From: Zygnema cylindricum
Lineage: Eukaryota; Streptophyta; Zygnematophyceae; Zygnematales; Zygnemataceae
Length of the DNA stretch: 27,291 bases
Direction of reading: 5' to 3'
Assembly (NCBI GenBank): GCA_037447655.1
Contig: JBBHKE010001444.1
Coordinates: 1-27,291 of the forward strand
Of the stretch, positions 1-16,301 are shown piece by piece. The position numbers were made by a program, and so were the translations under genes. A model generated the notes under the pieces. That model worked only from the letters and a program-made list of their open reading frames with translations, did no database searches and was not told the DNA's origin. Within the stretch, counting starts at the first letter, position 1, and each line of letters opens with the position of its first letter.

Positions 1-75
1 TCTCCTTTCCTCTCCTTTCCTCTCCCTCTCTCTCTCCCTCTCCCTCTCCCTCTCCCTCTCCCTCCTCTTGGACAT
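1..75. repeat. CT-rich simple repeat
   Basis: Nearly pure pyrimidine on the plus strand, built from TCTCC and CCCTCT units. It is cut by the window start, so its full length is unknown. No gene is visible next to it. Confidence 0.85.
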
Positions 76-629
76 TAGTCTAAAATTGAAATCTTAGGAT
101 TTCAAATTTTAACTTCAAAATCGAAAATTTTAAAATACAAAATTCAAAATTTACATCCAAAAATTGAAACTTTCTAACATTCTAAATTTCTCTATTTTGG
201 TCCAAAATTGAAACATTTTTCACTTTGTTTCCTTTCTATCGAATGCAAACAAGAAATAGTCTGGAATCAAAAATTTTACCATTACAATTCCTCGAATTAG
301 TGTAGAAACAAAACACCAAAGATTCAAAACTTCTTTTTTTAAGCTGCTGAAAATGTTGATTTTTTCAAATTCTTTTTGGGATTTAAAATTACAGCAAAAA
401 GATTTTTTTTTAAATTTTAATAGCAATTAAAAGCAAAAGAACTACAATAGTTGTAAGTTTTTGGCATTTCTTGCATTTGACATAGCAGCTTTTTTTTTTT
501 TTTTAATCTCTCTTCTTTGAAAGCAAATGGCTGTCGAAATGGGGACTCTTAATTTGAAAATTTACGCCAAAAAATAAAAAATAATAAAATAAACTTTAAA
601 ACCTAAAACTCTAATAGATTTTTTTTTTT

Positions 630-633
<4 letters not shown>

Positions 634-664
<31 letters not shown>
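634..664. repeat. AT dinucleotide microsatellite
   Basis: About 15 uninterrupted AT units inside AT-rich DNA, with no coding context. Confidence 0.85.
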
Positions 665-667
<3 letters not shown>

Positions 668-779
668 TATTTTTATTTTTTTCAAATGATAAACTGTGTT
701 TTTTTTCGAAAAAGAAAGCGGGAAGATTTTTATCAGGAATTTTTGCCAAAAATGCCATCAAACTATACTGCTTGACATA

Positions 780-1320
780 CAATTTTCGACATTTGGTGTT
801 TGCTCTTCATTGTTTTATGTTTCATTTTTCATAATTGATTTTCGATAAATTGATAATTGACGTTCGTAGATAGATGTTATTATGTTTGATGTTTGATGTT
901 CAATATTTGAAGCTTGCCGTTCAATCTTCAAGGTTTGGTTTTTGAGACTTAATTTTTGATATTTGATATTCGATATCGATTTTTGATGTCGATATTTGAT
1001 GTTCGATATTTAATGTTTAATGTTCAATGTTCAATGCTCAATGTACTATTTCGATGTTTGATGTTCAATATCTGGACTTCCGCTGTTCAATCTCCACCAG
1101 TAGATTTTTGATACAGGATGTTTAATGTTTGGTGTTTAGTGGTTGGTGGGTCGCTATAAATTTTATTGTTCAATAACTTATTCGAAGTCCAATGTATTGT
1201 TTGGTTTTTGATATTGGATGTTTGATATTTTTTGTTTGGTGGGCGATATGTCCAATGTCTTATTCATAGATATAAATTTTGATGTCCGATATCTTATTCA
1301 AAGCTCAATGTAATATTTAA
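780..1320. repeat. Degenerate TTTGATGTTCAATA-type repeat field
   Basis: Variants of TTTGATGTT, TTCAATGTT and TTCGATATT recur dozens of times with irregular spacing. This looks like an old 8-14 bp tandem array eroded by substitutions and indels. No ORF, terminal repeat or target duplication was seen around it. Confidence 0.6.
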
Positions 1321-1654
1321 ATGGAATGCCGCGTTCGAAGGACAGTTTACAAGTATACAATTTCAAAGACTTGTATTGATTTTTTGTTTCAGTTAACATG
1401 TGGACATCTTTTCTTCTTTATTTTTTCAACATAGGTAATGACGAGAGTGTTCAAGGTCCGATCTTCTATCGAATATAGTAGTACACGAGTCATATATTAC
1501 CAACGAACATGTTCTTTACAAGAATATTTGGTCATGTTCGAGAGACATATATAAAGTAAGTATTTATGCATAAATTGGGAGTGAACTTTTCTCTTTCCAT
1601 TCTTTCTCCCCAATATTGAACGACATTATGGACTACCATTTTGATTATCTTTTG

Positions 1655-1735
1655 GAAACCTTTTTGACAGCATTTTGGAACACATCTTGGAAAACATTCT
1701 GGAAAACATTTTGACGACACTTTGGAATTCATAAA
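1655..1735. repeat. Degenerate ~20-bp TTTTGGAA(AA)CAT repeat
   Basis: Four to five imperfect units containing TTTTGGAA or TCTGGAAAACAT follow each other. A short minus-strand ORF covering it (ending near 1822) is explained by the repeat and is not called as a gene. Confidence 0.45.
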
Positions 1736-1936
1736 AACTTGAACAAATTCGGAAAAAAAAACAAAAAAAAACGAGTTGGAGAGGTAAAGGAAAAAATCAT
1801 CTGTAAAAACAGCTAAAAACATATAATTTCCAGAGTTTAAAACTTCAAAATATTTTGTCGAGTACCCAAATAGTGAATGAAAGAAACTTATTTTTTCACA
1901 AAGGTAAGATACTCATTACGTGGAAATAAAACTTTT

Positions 1937-2008
1937 AATTTTTTACCCATTTAAAATTTTACCCATTTAAAAAAAGTTTACCCAATTAAAAAGCTTTACC
2001 CACTCAAA
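1937..2008. repeat. TTTACCCATTTAAAA tandem repeat
   Basis: Four imperfect ~16-18 bp copies of TTTACCCA(T/A)TTAAAA run head to tail. No function is suggested. Confidence 0.6.
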
Positions 2009-2191
2009 AAGTTTTCAATTTTTACTTATGATGGATAATCTACAGTAGTACCTGCCTTAAAAAAAAAAAATCCCGCACTTGAATTCAGATTAAGGTGGAA
2101 AAAAATAGAACATTTTAACGTGACACATTTGTTCATAAAGGTTAAAATCACTAGATGTCAATTTATAACAAACTCGGGATTTCGGATAGAC

Positions 2192-2205
2192 TTTATTTAT
2201 TTTTA
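2192..2205 (-). terminator. Candidate poly(A) signals of CENH3
   Basis: Two overlapping AATAAA hexamers are read on the minus strand about 165-175 nt beyond the CENH3 stop codon. That distance suits a plant 3' UTR. The flank is so A/T-rich that chance occurrence is likely; no transcript evidence is available here. Confidence 0.3.
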
Positions 2206-2368
2206 CTTTGTGAAAAATCATCCCAGGTCAATTTAACAAAAAAGAAAATAAAAAAAACAGGGAAAAGGACAGGATCCTTATCGCTGTTCCCCTCCTCATC
2301 ACCACCGTCCTTACCATACCACTATGTTTTTTTTCCTTTTTTCCTTTTCCATTTTTTTTTATTTTTTT

Positions 2369-8189
<5,821 letters not shown>

Positions 8190-8283
8190 AATAACAGGCT
8201 CAGCAAAACCCTACAAACTTTTTTTTTTGTCGTTTTCTTCCGTACGACTGCATGTAACTTAGGCTACAGCTCATGCTACAAGC

Positions 8284-8294
8284 CTAGGGTTTTG
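8284..8294 (-). promoter_or_regulatory. Telo-box upstream of CENH3
   Basis: Minus-strand AAAACCCTAGG, about 100 nt upstream of the CENH3 ATG. A second related copy on the opposite strand is at 8204-8213, inside the probable 5' UTR. Binding is inferred from the motif only. Confidence 0.4.
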
Positions 8295-8725
8295 TGTTTT
8301 TGCTACAGCAGTTACTTGGAGCCGCTTTGAAGAGCAGACCGTTTCTTCTAAGTCCATTCTTAAATAGAAAAAAATCTTAATTGAAACAAAGTACAGAAAG
8401 AGAAAGAGGGAGACAAAAATGAAAAAAAAATGAAGAGGAGAAGTTTGAAATTCTATATGATGTACTTTTTAAATTCTGAAATCGTAGACGTTCCTCGCGG
8501 TTCATGAATTTTTTTGTGCGATTATAACGTACACAAACCGTACTTATCCATGCTAGTTCCAGTCCAGTTTGTTTCGTTTAGTACGATTTTTTGGGACTGA
8601 ACTATAGCGTATTGTAATTAATCTAGCTACATGTGATGCATGACATACTCCTGGCGTCAAAACGTCACATATGACAAAACATTTCGAACAGGCTGTAACA
8701 GCAATTACTGCAAAAGGTGCACACC

Positions 8726-8779
8726 CTTCTACAAGTACAGTACATTACAGTACAGTACAGTACAGTACTGTACAGTACG
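8726..8779. repeat. TACAG repeat with a perfect palindromic core
   Basis: Repeated ACAGT/TACAG units (TACAGTACAGTACAGTACTG) form an imperfect palindrome centred near AGTACT. Related GTACTG and TACAGT motifs recur at 8908, 9134 and 9262-9295, giving the intergenic region several short inverted matches. Confidence 0.55.
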
Positions 8780-8913
8780 TTTTGAATTCACATAATGAGG
8801 TGTGTGCCGTTGATAAATAGACATTCGGACCAGCATGAATTAACGTAAAAAATCTTAACTCCGTGTCTCTTTCCTACTTGCGAGGGACCGTGTGTGTGCC
8901 AAGAAGTACAGTA

Positions 8914-9132
8914 AAATCCGTGTATCGCTATTAGTGCTGATATTTTTTCTCCACTTAAAACATCTTTTCTCCGTACACACCTGTCCTATTTTCAATTTGA
9001 GACCGCCAATTAGAAGCTGATACTCTTACATTTCAATCGCAACCGTCAGATTGTCAATCAGACAAGTGTGTACGGAGAAAAGATGTTTTTAAGTGGCGAA
9101 AAAAACATTAACACTAATAGCGATACACGGTG
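8914..9132. mobile_element. CACCG-ended inverted-repeat element, copy B
   Basis: A foldback element of about 220 bp. The left arm from CCGTGTATCGCTATTAGTG pairs with the right arm CACTAATAGCGATACACGG, and the pairing continues inward through CTTAAAACATCTTTTCTCCG for roughly 60 bp. It is TA-flanked. It shares an internal core (ACCGCCAATTAGAAGCTGAT, TCAATCGCAACCGTCAGAT) with copy F and, more weakly, copy C. Confidence 0.75.
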
Positions 9133-9404
9133 TACTGTAGGGCACGGGCCCCTACAGCACTTTCCAATAGTCTATGACAAGTGCAGTAATCCTTCTGCAA
9201 CTTTACTACTTCTGGTTTCCGTACAGAGCCGGTCAGCCACTTTAGTACGGAATCGTACTGCTACTGTACTGTAGTGGATTTCTGCAGATTTACAGTAGAG
9301 AAAAGAGCTTCTGTAGAGTGAAATGTCTATAACCACAGCGTTGTAGCATTCAAGTAGCTGGACCTGTCAGCCAATGGGAGCTTTTTTTTTCTCTCCTTCT
9401 TCGT

Positions 9405-9414
9405 GACACGTGTC
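9405..9414. promoter_or_regulatory. G-box palindrome GACACGTGTC
   Basis: A perfect 10-bp palindrome with an ACGT core, 87-96 nt upstream of the transporter ATG. Such motifs bind bZIP or bHLH factors in plants. Presence is seen; function is inferred. Confidence 0.4.
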
Positions 9415-9484
9415 GACTTACAAAGCACGATTATCCTTTGAAACGACCTGCTTCTCCCACAGTTCCACACTCTCTGCAAAAACC

Positions 9485-9494
9485 CTAATTTCTG
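9485..9494 (+). promoter_or_regulatory. Telo-box just before the transporter start
   Basis: AAAACCCTAA ends a few bases upstream of ATG 9501, so it lies in the likely 5' leader. The exact register may differ by a base or two. Confidence 0.4.
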
Positions 9495-9500
9495 AGAACA

Positions 9501-10119
9501 ATGGAACTTTCTGAAGATCCACTCTTTATTTCTCAGCATCCGGATCAACCTTCAGATTATTGTCAAGTTCAAACCATGGATCCACGTCATACTTCAATAC
9601 AGGATCCACATCATGGGCCAGGAAACCCTAATCCAAACCAAGATAGAGAAGAAGATATTGCGCCTTTGTTACTAACTTCAAACAAACAACTGCTTTCCTT
9701 TGAAACATCACTAAAGGACAAAACAGCAGCCACTGACCTAAAAGAAGCCACATCTTCTATTGTCAGCCATGGATTCGGTGGTGCGAGTCGCTCGAGTGCA
9801 ATATTTAATTTGTCGACAACGATCGTTGGAGCAGGAATCATGGCTCTTCCAGCAACTTTGAAAATTTTAGGGTTACCGATCGGTCTCCTAGTAATAGGGT
9901 TTATGGGCTGGCTTTCTCAAGCATCAATTGACATGTTGATTAAATCTTCTAGTTCAACTTCCAATTTATGTCCGAGTTCACCTTCAAGGTCCAAAGAACA
10001 AGTCTGGTCGTATGGAGACCTTGTTGAAGGAAGCCATGGACCAAGAGCAAAGCTTTTGCTTCAATCTGCAATATTGCTTAACAATGTTGGCATTTGTGTG
10101 GCGTATCTCATTATTATAG
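9501..10119 (+). CDS. AVT6: AVT6-like exon 1
   Basis: It encodes residues 1-206 plus one base. The start ATG 9501 (ACAATGG context) is the first in a long open frame; a later in-frame ATG at residue 26 is possible. The N-terminus is hydrophilic, rich in P, N, D and S. It is followed by the SSAIFNLSTTIVGAGIMALP helix and LLNNVGICVAYLIII. The donor GTATGT is at 10120; its G plus CT of exon 2 make Ala. Confidence 0.9.
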
Positions 10120-13100
10120 GTATGTGTTTATGACATCACTTACTTGAAGTTTTGGAATCTCGGGTTGATGTTTTTTACCAGGAATTCACTTTTAAAATTA
10201 TTTTACATTTTTGTTTGGTTGGTACATTGCCCATCGATATCAGTCAATTTTTAGCGTCAAGAGTAATTAACTTTAGAAGCGATGGGGCAATGTAGTGAAT
10301 TGGATGAACATCGTTGAGGCGAAGTTTTCTTTCATATGCTTGAAGATTTTTAAGTTCTTTCTTTCTTTCTTGCATTGTCCCTTTGCGTTACAAACTTCTT
10401 CAAATGCAAAATTTTGAATTTTTTTTACCACGTTATGACTTCTTTTTACCACATTATAAGTCTGTTTTACCAAGTTTCCATTAGGACTAGACACTTATTA
10501 GTATTTTCAATTATTTTATTTCTATGTATTCTCTTAGCAAACACACAGATGTTCACATTTGCACGCATGAATTGAAACTTGGTATTGGTGGGGTTGACAT
10601 TGCACGCTTATTAGAAAAAGGTACAGGTTTTGTATTCCTCCTGTGCAAATTTTTGTACACGGTTAATATTTGATTTTGTCCTCTAGAACCCTTTGTCACT
10701 TGATAATGACGGCTAACACTTTGCAGTTATCACTTAATGACGATCGTTGTGTATCTGTGTTGGGGTTAAATATAAGAAAGAATGCTTTGAGGTTTGAGGT
10801 GTTGAGTTTCAACTTTTGCATTCTAAACTACATTCAACTTTGGACATATGAAAATTAGTTAGCATCTTCTATCATTGTAAAAATTTTACCACCAATTTTC
10901 CTATATTAATTTTAAATTCGTGGAATGATTTTTAGCATTATGAAACCAGTTTTGTTTAGTAAAAAACATGCGTCATCATCAACTCTGGGAGTTTTACATG
11001 AAAGAGATTGATTAAATGGGAATATGCAGTACACCTTTACTTGTTATTAAAGGAAAAGACCCACTTTTCCTTGACCTTGAAATGTAAAAGAGTGCTAGCA
11101 ACACAAAATAGTATCAAATAGACATATGTTTGCTATTCGAGTAAATGTTTTTTCCCCACTTAATCCATTTTTCTCCTTGCCCAAACGTCCTATATTTATT
11201 TGGAGGTGACCAATTGGAAAGTAAATTTCTTACCTTTCTATCATAGCTTCCAATTAAAAATCCGACAATGTGCCAACAGAAAAGTGAGTCTGAAGGGTGA
11301 AATAGCGATTCACGGTGTAGTCACGTAAGTGGACAACAAGTGACTGTGCTACCGGAACCTAAAAAAAAAAGTTAATATAATCATGTTTCCAAATTTACGC
11401 TGATATGAATTTTTTACTCCAACAATTGCAGGGCAGTGTACACTGCACATCGCTATTGGTGTATAGGGATTAATAGTGTCAAAGCGAAATTATTGTCAAT
11501 AATAATAATTGTGCATATTGAATTGGCCAGTTGTTGTCCCAACGATGAGCAATGTACTTTTGATTCCCAATTGTCATAGTGGTAAATGTTTTTGCTGTTC
11601 TATGTTGCAGCTGACGTTCTATCAGGAACAGTTGCTGGAAACGGAAACGGAGACAGACACACAGGAGTTTTGGAGGAATGGGCAGGAAAGGAGAATTACT
11701 TTTGGACTTCAAGATTTTGGGTTTTGTTTTGCACATCTGTTTTCATCCTCGGACCTCTTATAGCACAGAAACGTGTTGGTATGGACTTTACCTTTTCTCA
11801 GTATCTCTGTCTCCATCTCTCTCCTTTGTTTCTCATATTGTGTCTCTCTCTCGTTCTCTTTTCAATGGACAATTCCTAAAGACCTCTTTTCATTTTTGAT
11901 TATAAAATTCGCACCAAAATGTAGTTTGTTTTTGCTTTTTTTTCTTTTTACTTTTTTATGTATTTCTTCTATATTTCTATTCCTCCATAGTTTTGTGTTT
12001 GTAAGCATCCTTTTTATCTCAACTATATAAACTCTTCGATTTGAAATTTTACTTTATTTTTGTCCATGTCAGAAACCCTCAAATATTACAACTCAGTACT
12101 CCCAAGAATGAGACTTTTTTTTCATTACAACAGTTATGTTCTGGCGTTTCAGAATCGTTGTAGTTTCTTTCGCCTCTCTCCCCTTTCACAATTTCTCCAA
12201 TAACGAAGATGAGATTTAGAATCATGTTTGTTTTTTGTGTTTGTTTTCTATAATCATTTTTCGTGTTCATTTTCCTTGTTCGTTTTTTGTGTCCCAGCAT
12301 CCTTAAACCACATAAACTCAGATATCTTACTAATTTACGTTTTCCTTTTGCCGTTTTTTGTGGCTTTTCTTTTACTATGGCGTCTTAGAGTCTCTCCATT
12401 TTTTGCCGGGTCTCTCCATCGCCCTTACCCTTCAGAATCTCTTCAATCCCAAACACGACACTCATATTAAAACGTTTTTCGTGTTCATTTTTCGTCTCAG
12501 AATCTCTCCAGTTTACCTCGGCTCTCTCTATCGCCCTTGCCCTGGTTTTCCTTGTAATCACGGCCGTTGTTTTCCTCATAAAGCTGGGAGAAGGACAAAT
12601 CAGTTGGCCCCGTATGCTGCCAGGTGTCGCATCCACAGTGGCCATAATCAGGCTGTGCTCCATTATTCCGGTGCGAGGATAATGGGAAAATGGGTCCCCT
12701 TCAGTTTTGAAATGGGCAGCTCAAAAAAAAAGTTTATTTTTAGGTACGCAGCATCGGGTCGAATTGTTTTTTTCTTTCGGTTTGTTTGTCCTTTCTTTCC
12801 TTTGGTTTTTTGTGGCTGGTTTTTGGAGTTGGTGTTTGGGATTGGGTTTTGGAATGCCAGCTCAACAAAAAATTTAGGACGTTTTCTTTTTTTTCTTTAC
12901 CTTTCTTCTGTCGGTATTTTTTGTTTTTTTTCTCTATTCCGGGTTTGTGTTCTGTTTCAGTTTGAGTTTGGGTTTTTTTAATGAACTGTATCAAGGGCAA
13001 TATCTCGATATACGATATGGGGTTTTCAAATTCCTCCACGCACGTGATAGGTATGTAGTGTAACATCCATTAAAAACAAAAAAATGTAAGGTAGATTATC

Positions 13101-14734
13101 AGCCATCTGTTAGATATGGAGTTAGGTTTGTTTTCGCTCGACAGGTACACGTCGAATCGTTGTCAAAGTAAGGAAATTATTAGTGTGGGGATTGTATTAG
13201 TGTTATTATTTCTAATTCAGTTCCAAATGACATCGGTGAGTTTGAACCTTTGAAAGCATTAGTGTTAAGAATACAACATTTTTAATATCAACACTATTTT
13301 GTGGTCAGCGAGCAAAAATAAACTGACACCGAATTAGTGCTATCAACACTAACGAAGATTCTCGGTGTACTGTTTTAGATTATCTGTATTATACATGTAC
13401 TTTATATTGCATGTAGAATTTGTATTGTTTATAGAATTTATGTTGTTTACAATGTTTCATCGCCATACTAAATTAAAGGCCACACGATTTGGTACATGCA
13501 CCGCATCCAATTACAACATTTTTGAAATTCCAATACGATGTAATATATGGTTTTGGTTTCGATTTCAGTTTTTCGGTTTTCATTTGTTCTGTTACTGTGT
13601 GTATTTCGCCCCTGGTTCTGGTTCCGGGTTTGGTTCCTGTTCTTTTAGGTTTTTTTAGAGATTTTGAAGGTGTTTTTCATTCTTTTATTACATTTATCTT
13701 AACTTGTGGAATTTCTGTTTTATTTTATTCTTTGGTTATTAATGATTTTTTTGGTGGTTTGGTTGGTTGCAGGTCATGTCCAACGCATTTATATGTCATT
13801 TTAATGGTGAGTTTACATTTTATTATTCATTTTCATTCTTCATTTTGAATGTTTAAAATTTCAGAGCCAATGTTCAGGAGTTTTCTGGTTCTTTCAATTC
13901 CCCTTATGTTTTCCCCTCCCTCTCCCTCTCCCACCCTGTGTCCCTCACTCTCTCTCATTCCCCTCGAGTATCCGAAAGAGAACGTAAAAACTGACTTTTA
14001 TTCTTTTTTTGAGGTGACTTTTCTTATCAGTTCACCCTATTTGGGTCGAATTGGAGGACCGTTCCGAATCGGCAATGAGAGAAGTGGGGAAAATTTCTCT
14101 CTCTCTCTGTACTTTTGTGTACCTCGCGGCTTCCTTCTCCGCATATCTCCTTTTCGGAGAAAAAACGGCTTCTGACGTTTTATCGAATTTTGACGAAGAT
14201 TTGGAAATTCCCGGAAGCGATATTATAGACGGAGTTGTTCGAGTTGGTTATGCGATTCATGTTATGTTAGTTTTTCCGTTAGTATTTTTTGCTCTACGAC
14301 AAAATGTGGACAACGTTTTGTTTCCAAAGGCGAGGAATCTTGTAATCGACAACTTTCGGTTTTGGTTTTTGACGATTTCTCTTTTGGGAATCATTTTTTT
14401 GGGAGCTGTTTTAGTTCCAAATATATGGATAGCATTTCAGTTTACAGGTGCCACGTCAGCAGTTGCCATCGGTTTCCTTTTCCCTGCCGTCCATCCCCCC
14501 CCCCCCCCTCCCTCCTCCTTTCCCTCCTTCCATTCCATTCCATCCATTTATCCCTCCACTCCTTCCTGAAGTTGAATCTGTTAAAAATTTTGATGCAGCG
14601 ATAAATCGGGTGTTTTCAGTCCAACGGAACGGAATATTGCCCGATTGATGTTCATTTTAGCAATTATAGTTTCAGTTACAGGTGTGTTCAGTTCCGTTGT
14701 CAGTTTATTCGTAGACTTAGAAAAGTCGCCGTAA
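9501..14734 (+). CDS. AVT6: AVT6-like vacuolar amino acid transporter (AAAP/SLC38 type), six exons
   Basis: The product is a multi-pass proton- or sodium-coupled amino acid carrier of the AAAP family; plant AVT6 proteins export amino acids from the vacuole (family knowledge). Exons 9501-10119, 11611-11778, 12501-12670, 13773-13806 and 14031-14488 join in phase; 14599-14734 is the last. After a ~97-residue cytosolic N-terminus, the first helix has the family motif NLSTTIVGAGIMALP. Later landmarks are GPLIAQKRVESLQFTSALSI, ICHFNVHPI, LLFGEKTASDVLSNFDEDL, GYAIHVMLVFPLVFFALR, VPNIWIAFQFTGATSAV and a final helix LMFILAIIVSVTGVFSSVV. The stop is TAA. Length is about 528 codons, a little long because of the N-terminal extension. 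Joining exons 5 and 6 leaves a one-base mismatch and lacks about seven expected residues after FPA, so that junction is unsolved or broken. Confidence 0.88.
11130..11317. mobile_element. CACCG-ended inverted-repeat element, copy C (degenerate)
   Basis: It lies in transporter intron 1. The right end AATAGCGATTCACGGTG followed by TA (11318-11319) is intact. The left end is eroded (TTTGCTATTCGAGTAAATG). Core segments (CCCCACTTAATCCATTTTTC, ACCAATTGGAAAGTAAA) still match copies B and F. Confidence 0.55.
11611..11778 (+). CDS. AVT6: AVT6-like exon 2
   Basis: The acceptor TATGTTGCAG leads into DVLSG, the sequence expected after YLIIIA in this family. The exon then encodes a variable loop and FWVLFCTSVFILGPLIAQKR. 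The donor is GTATGG at 11779, phase 1. Confidence 0.88.
12143..12530 (+). repeat. Three-fold degenerate repeat spanning intron 2 into exon 3
   Basis: A block containing GGCGT(T/C)T(C/T)AGA(A/G)TC, then a pyrimidine-rich stretch with (T)CTCTC and CCCTT, occurs near 12143, 12379 and 12493 (about 115-240 bp apart). The last copy supplies the real exon 3 acceptor and the first codons. The second copy (AGAGTCTCTCCATTTTTTGC, then TCTCCATCGCCCTTACCC) is close to exon 3's AGAATCTCTCCAGTTTACCT and TCTCTATCGCCCTTGCCC. Confidence 0.5.
12501..12670 (+). CDS. AVT6: AVT6-like exon 3
   Basis: After acceptor TTTCGTCTCAG it encodes ESLQFTSALSIALALVFLV, then LIKLGEGQISWPRMLPG and a segment ending IIRLCSIIP. 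It aligns with the family segment DSLRFTSALSVALAVVFV. The donor GTGCGA at 12671 is non-consensus after +2 but is the only site that joins exon 4 in phase. Confidence 0.85.
13148..13367. mobile_element. CACCG-ended inverted-repeat element, copy D (degenerate)
   Basis: It lies in transporter intron 3. The ends are TA-CACGTCGAATCG and the inverse GATTCTCGGTG-TA (TA at 13146-13147 and 13368-13369). Internal ATTAGTGTT motifs repeat in both orientations. The size (220 bp) agrees with copies B and F, but the ends have diverged. Confidence 0.5.
13773..13806 (+). CDS. AVT6: AVT6-like exon 4 (34-nt micro-exon)
   Basis: The acceptor GGTTGGTTGCAG gives VMSNAFICHFN plus one base; the donor is GTGAGT. Joined to exon 5 it completes the family motif CHFNVHPI. 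Only 34 nt long, it would escape ORF-based annotation. Confidence 0.88.
14031..14488 (+). CDS. AVT6: AVT6-like exon 5
   Basis: The acceptor TTTTCTTATCAG is followed by VHPIWVELEDRSESAMREVG and several transmembrane helices up to ATSAVAIGFLFPA. The proposed right end (GTCCAT at 14489) is a poor donor, and the sequence then enters a C/T-rich run. Without splicing the frame continues to a low-complexity proline/serine end at about 14569. Confidence 0.8.
14599..14734 (+). CDS. AVT6: AVT6-like exon 6 (last)
   Basis: The acceptor TTGATGCAG precedes DKSGVFSPTERNIARLMFIL, continuing to AIIVSVTGVFSSVVSLF and VDLEKSP, then TAA. It matches the final helix of plant AVT6 proteins. The acceptor leaves one base (phase 2), whereas exon 5 ends in phase 0. 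Confidence 0.75.
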
Positions 14735-14768
14735 ACTGAAAAAGAAAAAACAAAAAGAAATGAAGAAA

Positions 14769-14774
14769 AATAAA
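14769..14774 (+). terminator. Candidate poly(A) signal of the transporter gene
   Basis: AATAAA lies 35 nt after the TAA stop in an A-rich leader. In AT-rich flanks this is suggestive only. Confidence 0.35.

Positions 14775-16301
<1,527 letters not shown>

Larger units (their letters stand above)
76..2154. other. AT-rich region without a recognisable gene
   Basis: About 2 kb of AT-rich sequence with many A and T homopolymers. The few ORFs are short, low in complexity and show no splice-supported family resemblance. It contains an AT dinucleotide run near 634-664 and several degenerate short-unit repeats. On the minus strand it lies downstream of the CENH3 gene, so its right edge probably includes that gene's 3' UTR. 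Confidence 0.6.
8190..9500. promoter_or_regulatory. Divergent intergenic region between CENH3 and the transporter gene
   Basis: The 1.3 kb separates the two start codons, which face away from each other. On the CENH3 side, telo-box-like motifs lie at 8204-8213 (AAAACCCTAC, plus strand) and 8284-8294 (AAAACCCTAG read on minus). On the transporter side are CCAAT (9371-9375), a GACACGTGTC G-box palindrome (9405-9414) and an AAAACCCTAA telo-box close to the ATG. Telo-boxes in plants are common in promoters of growth- and S-phase-related genes. No clear TATA box was assigned. A short inverted-repeat element occupies 8914-9132. Confidence 0.5.
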
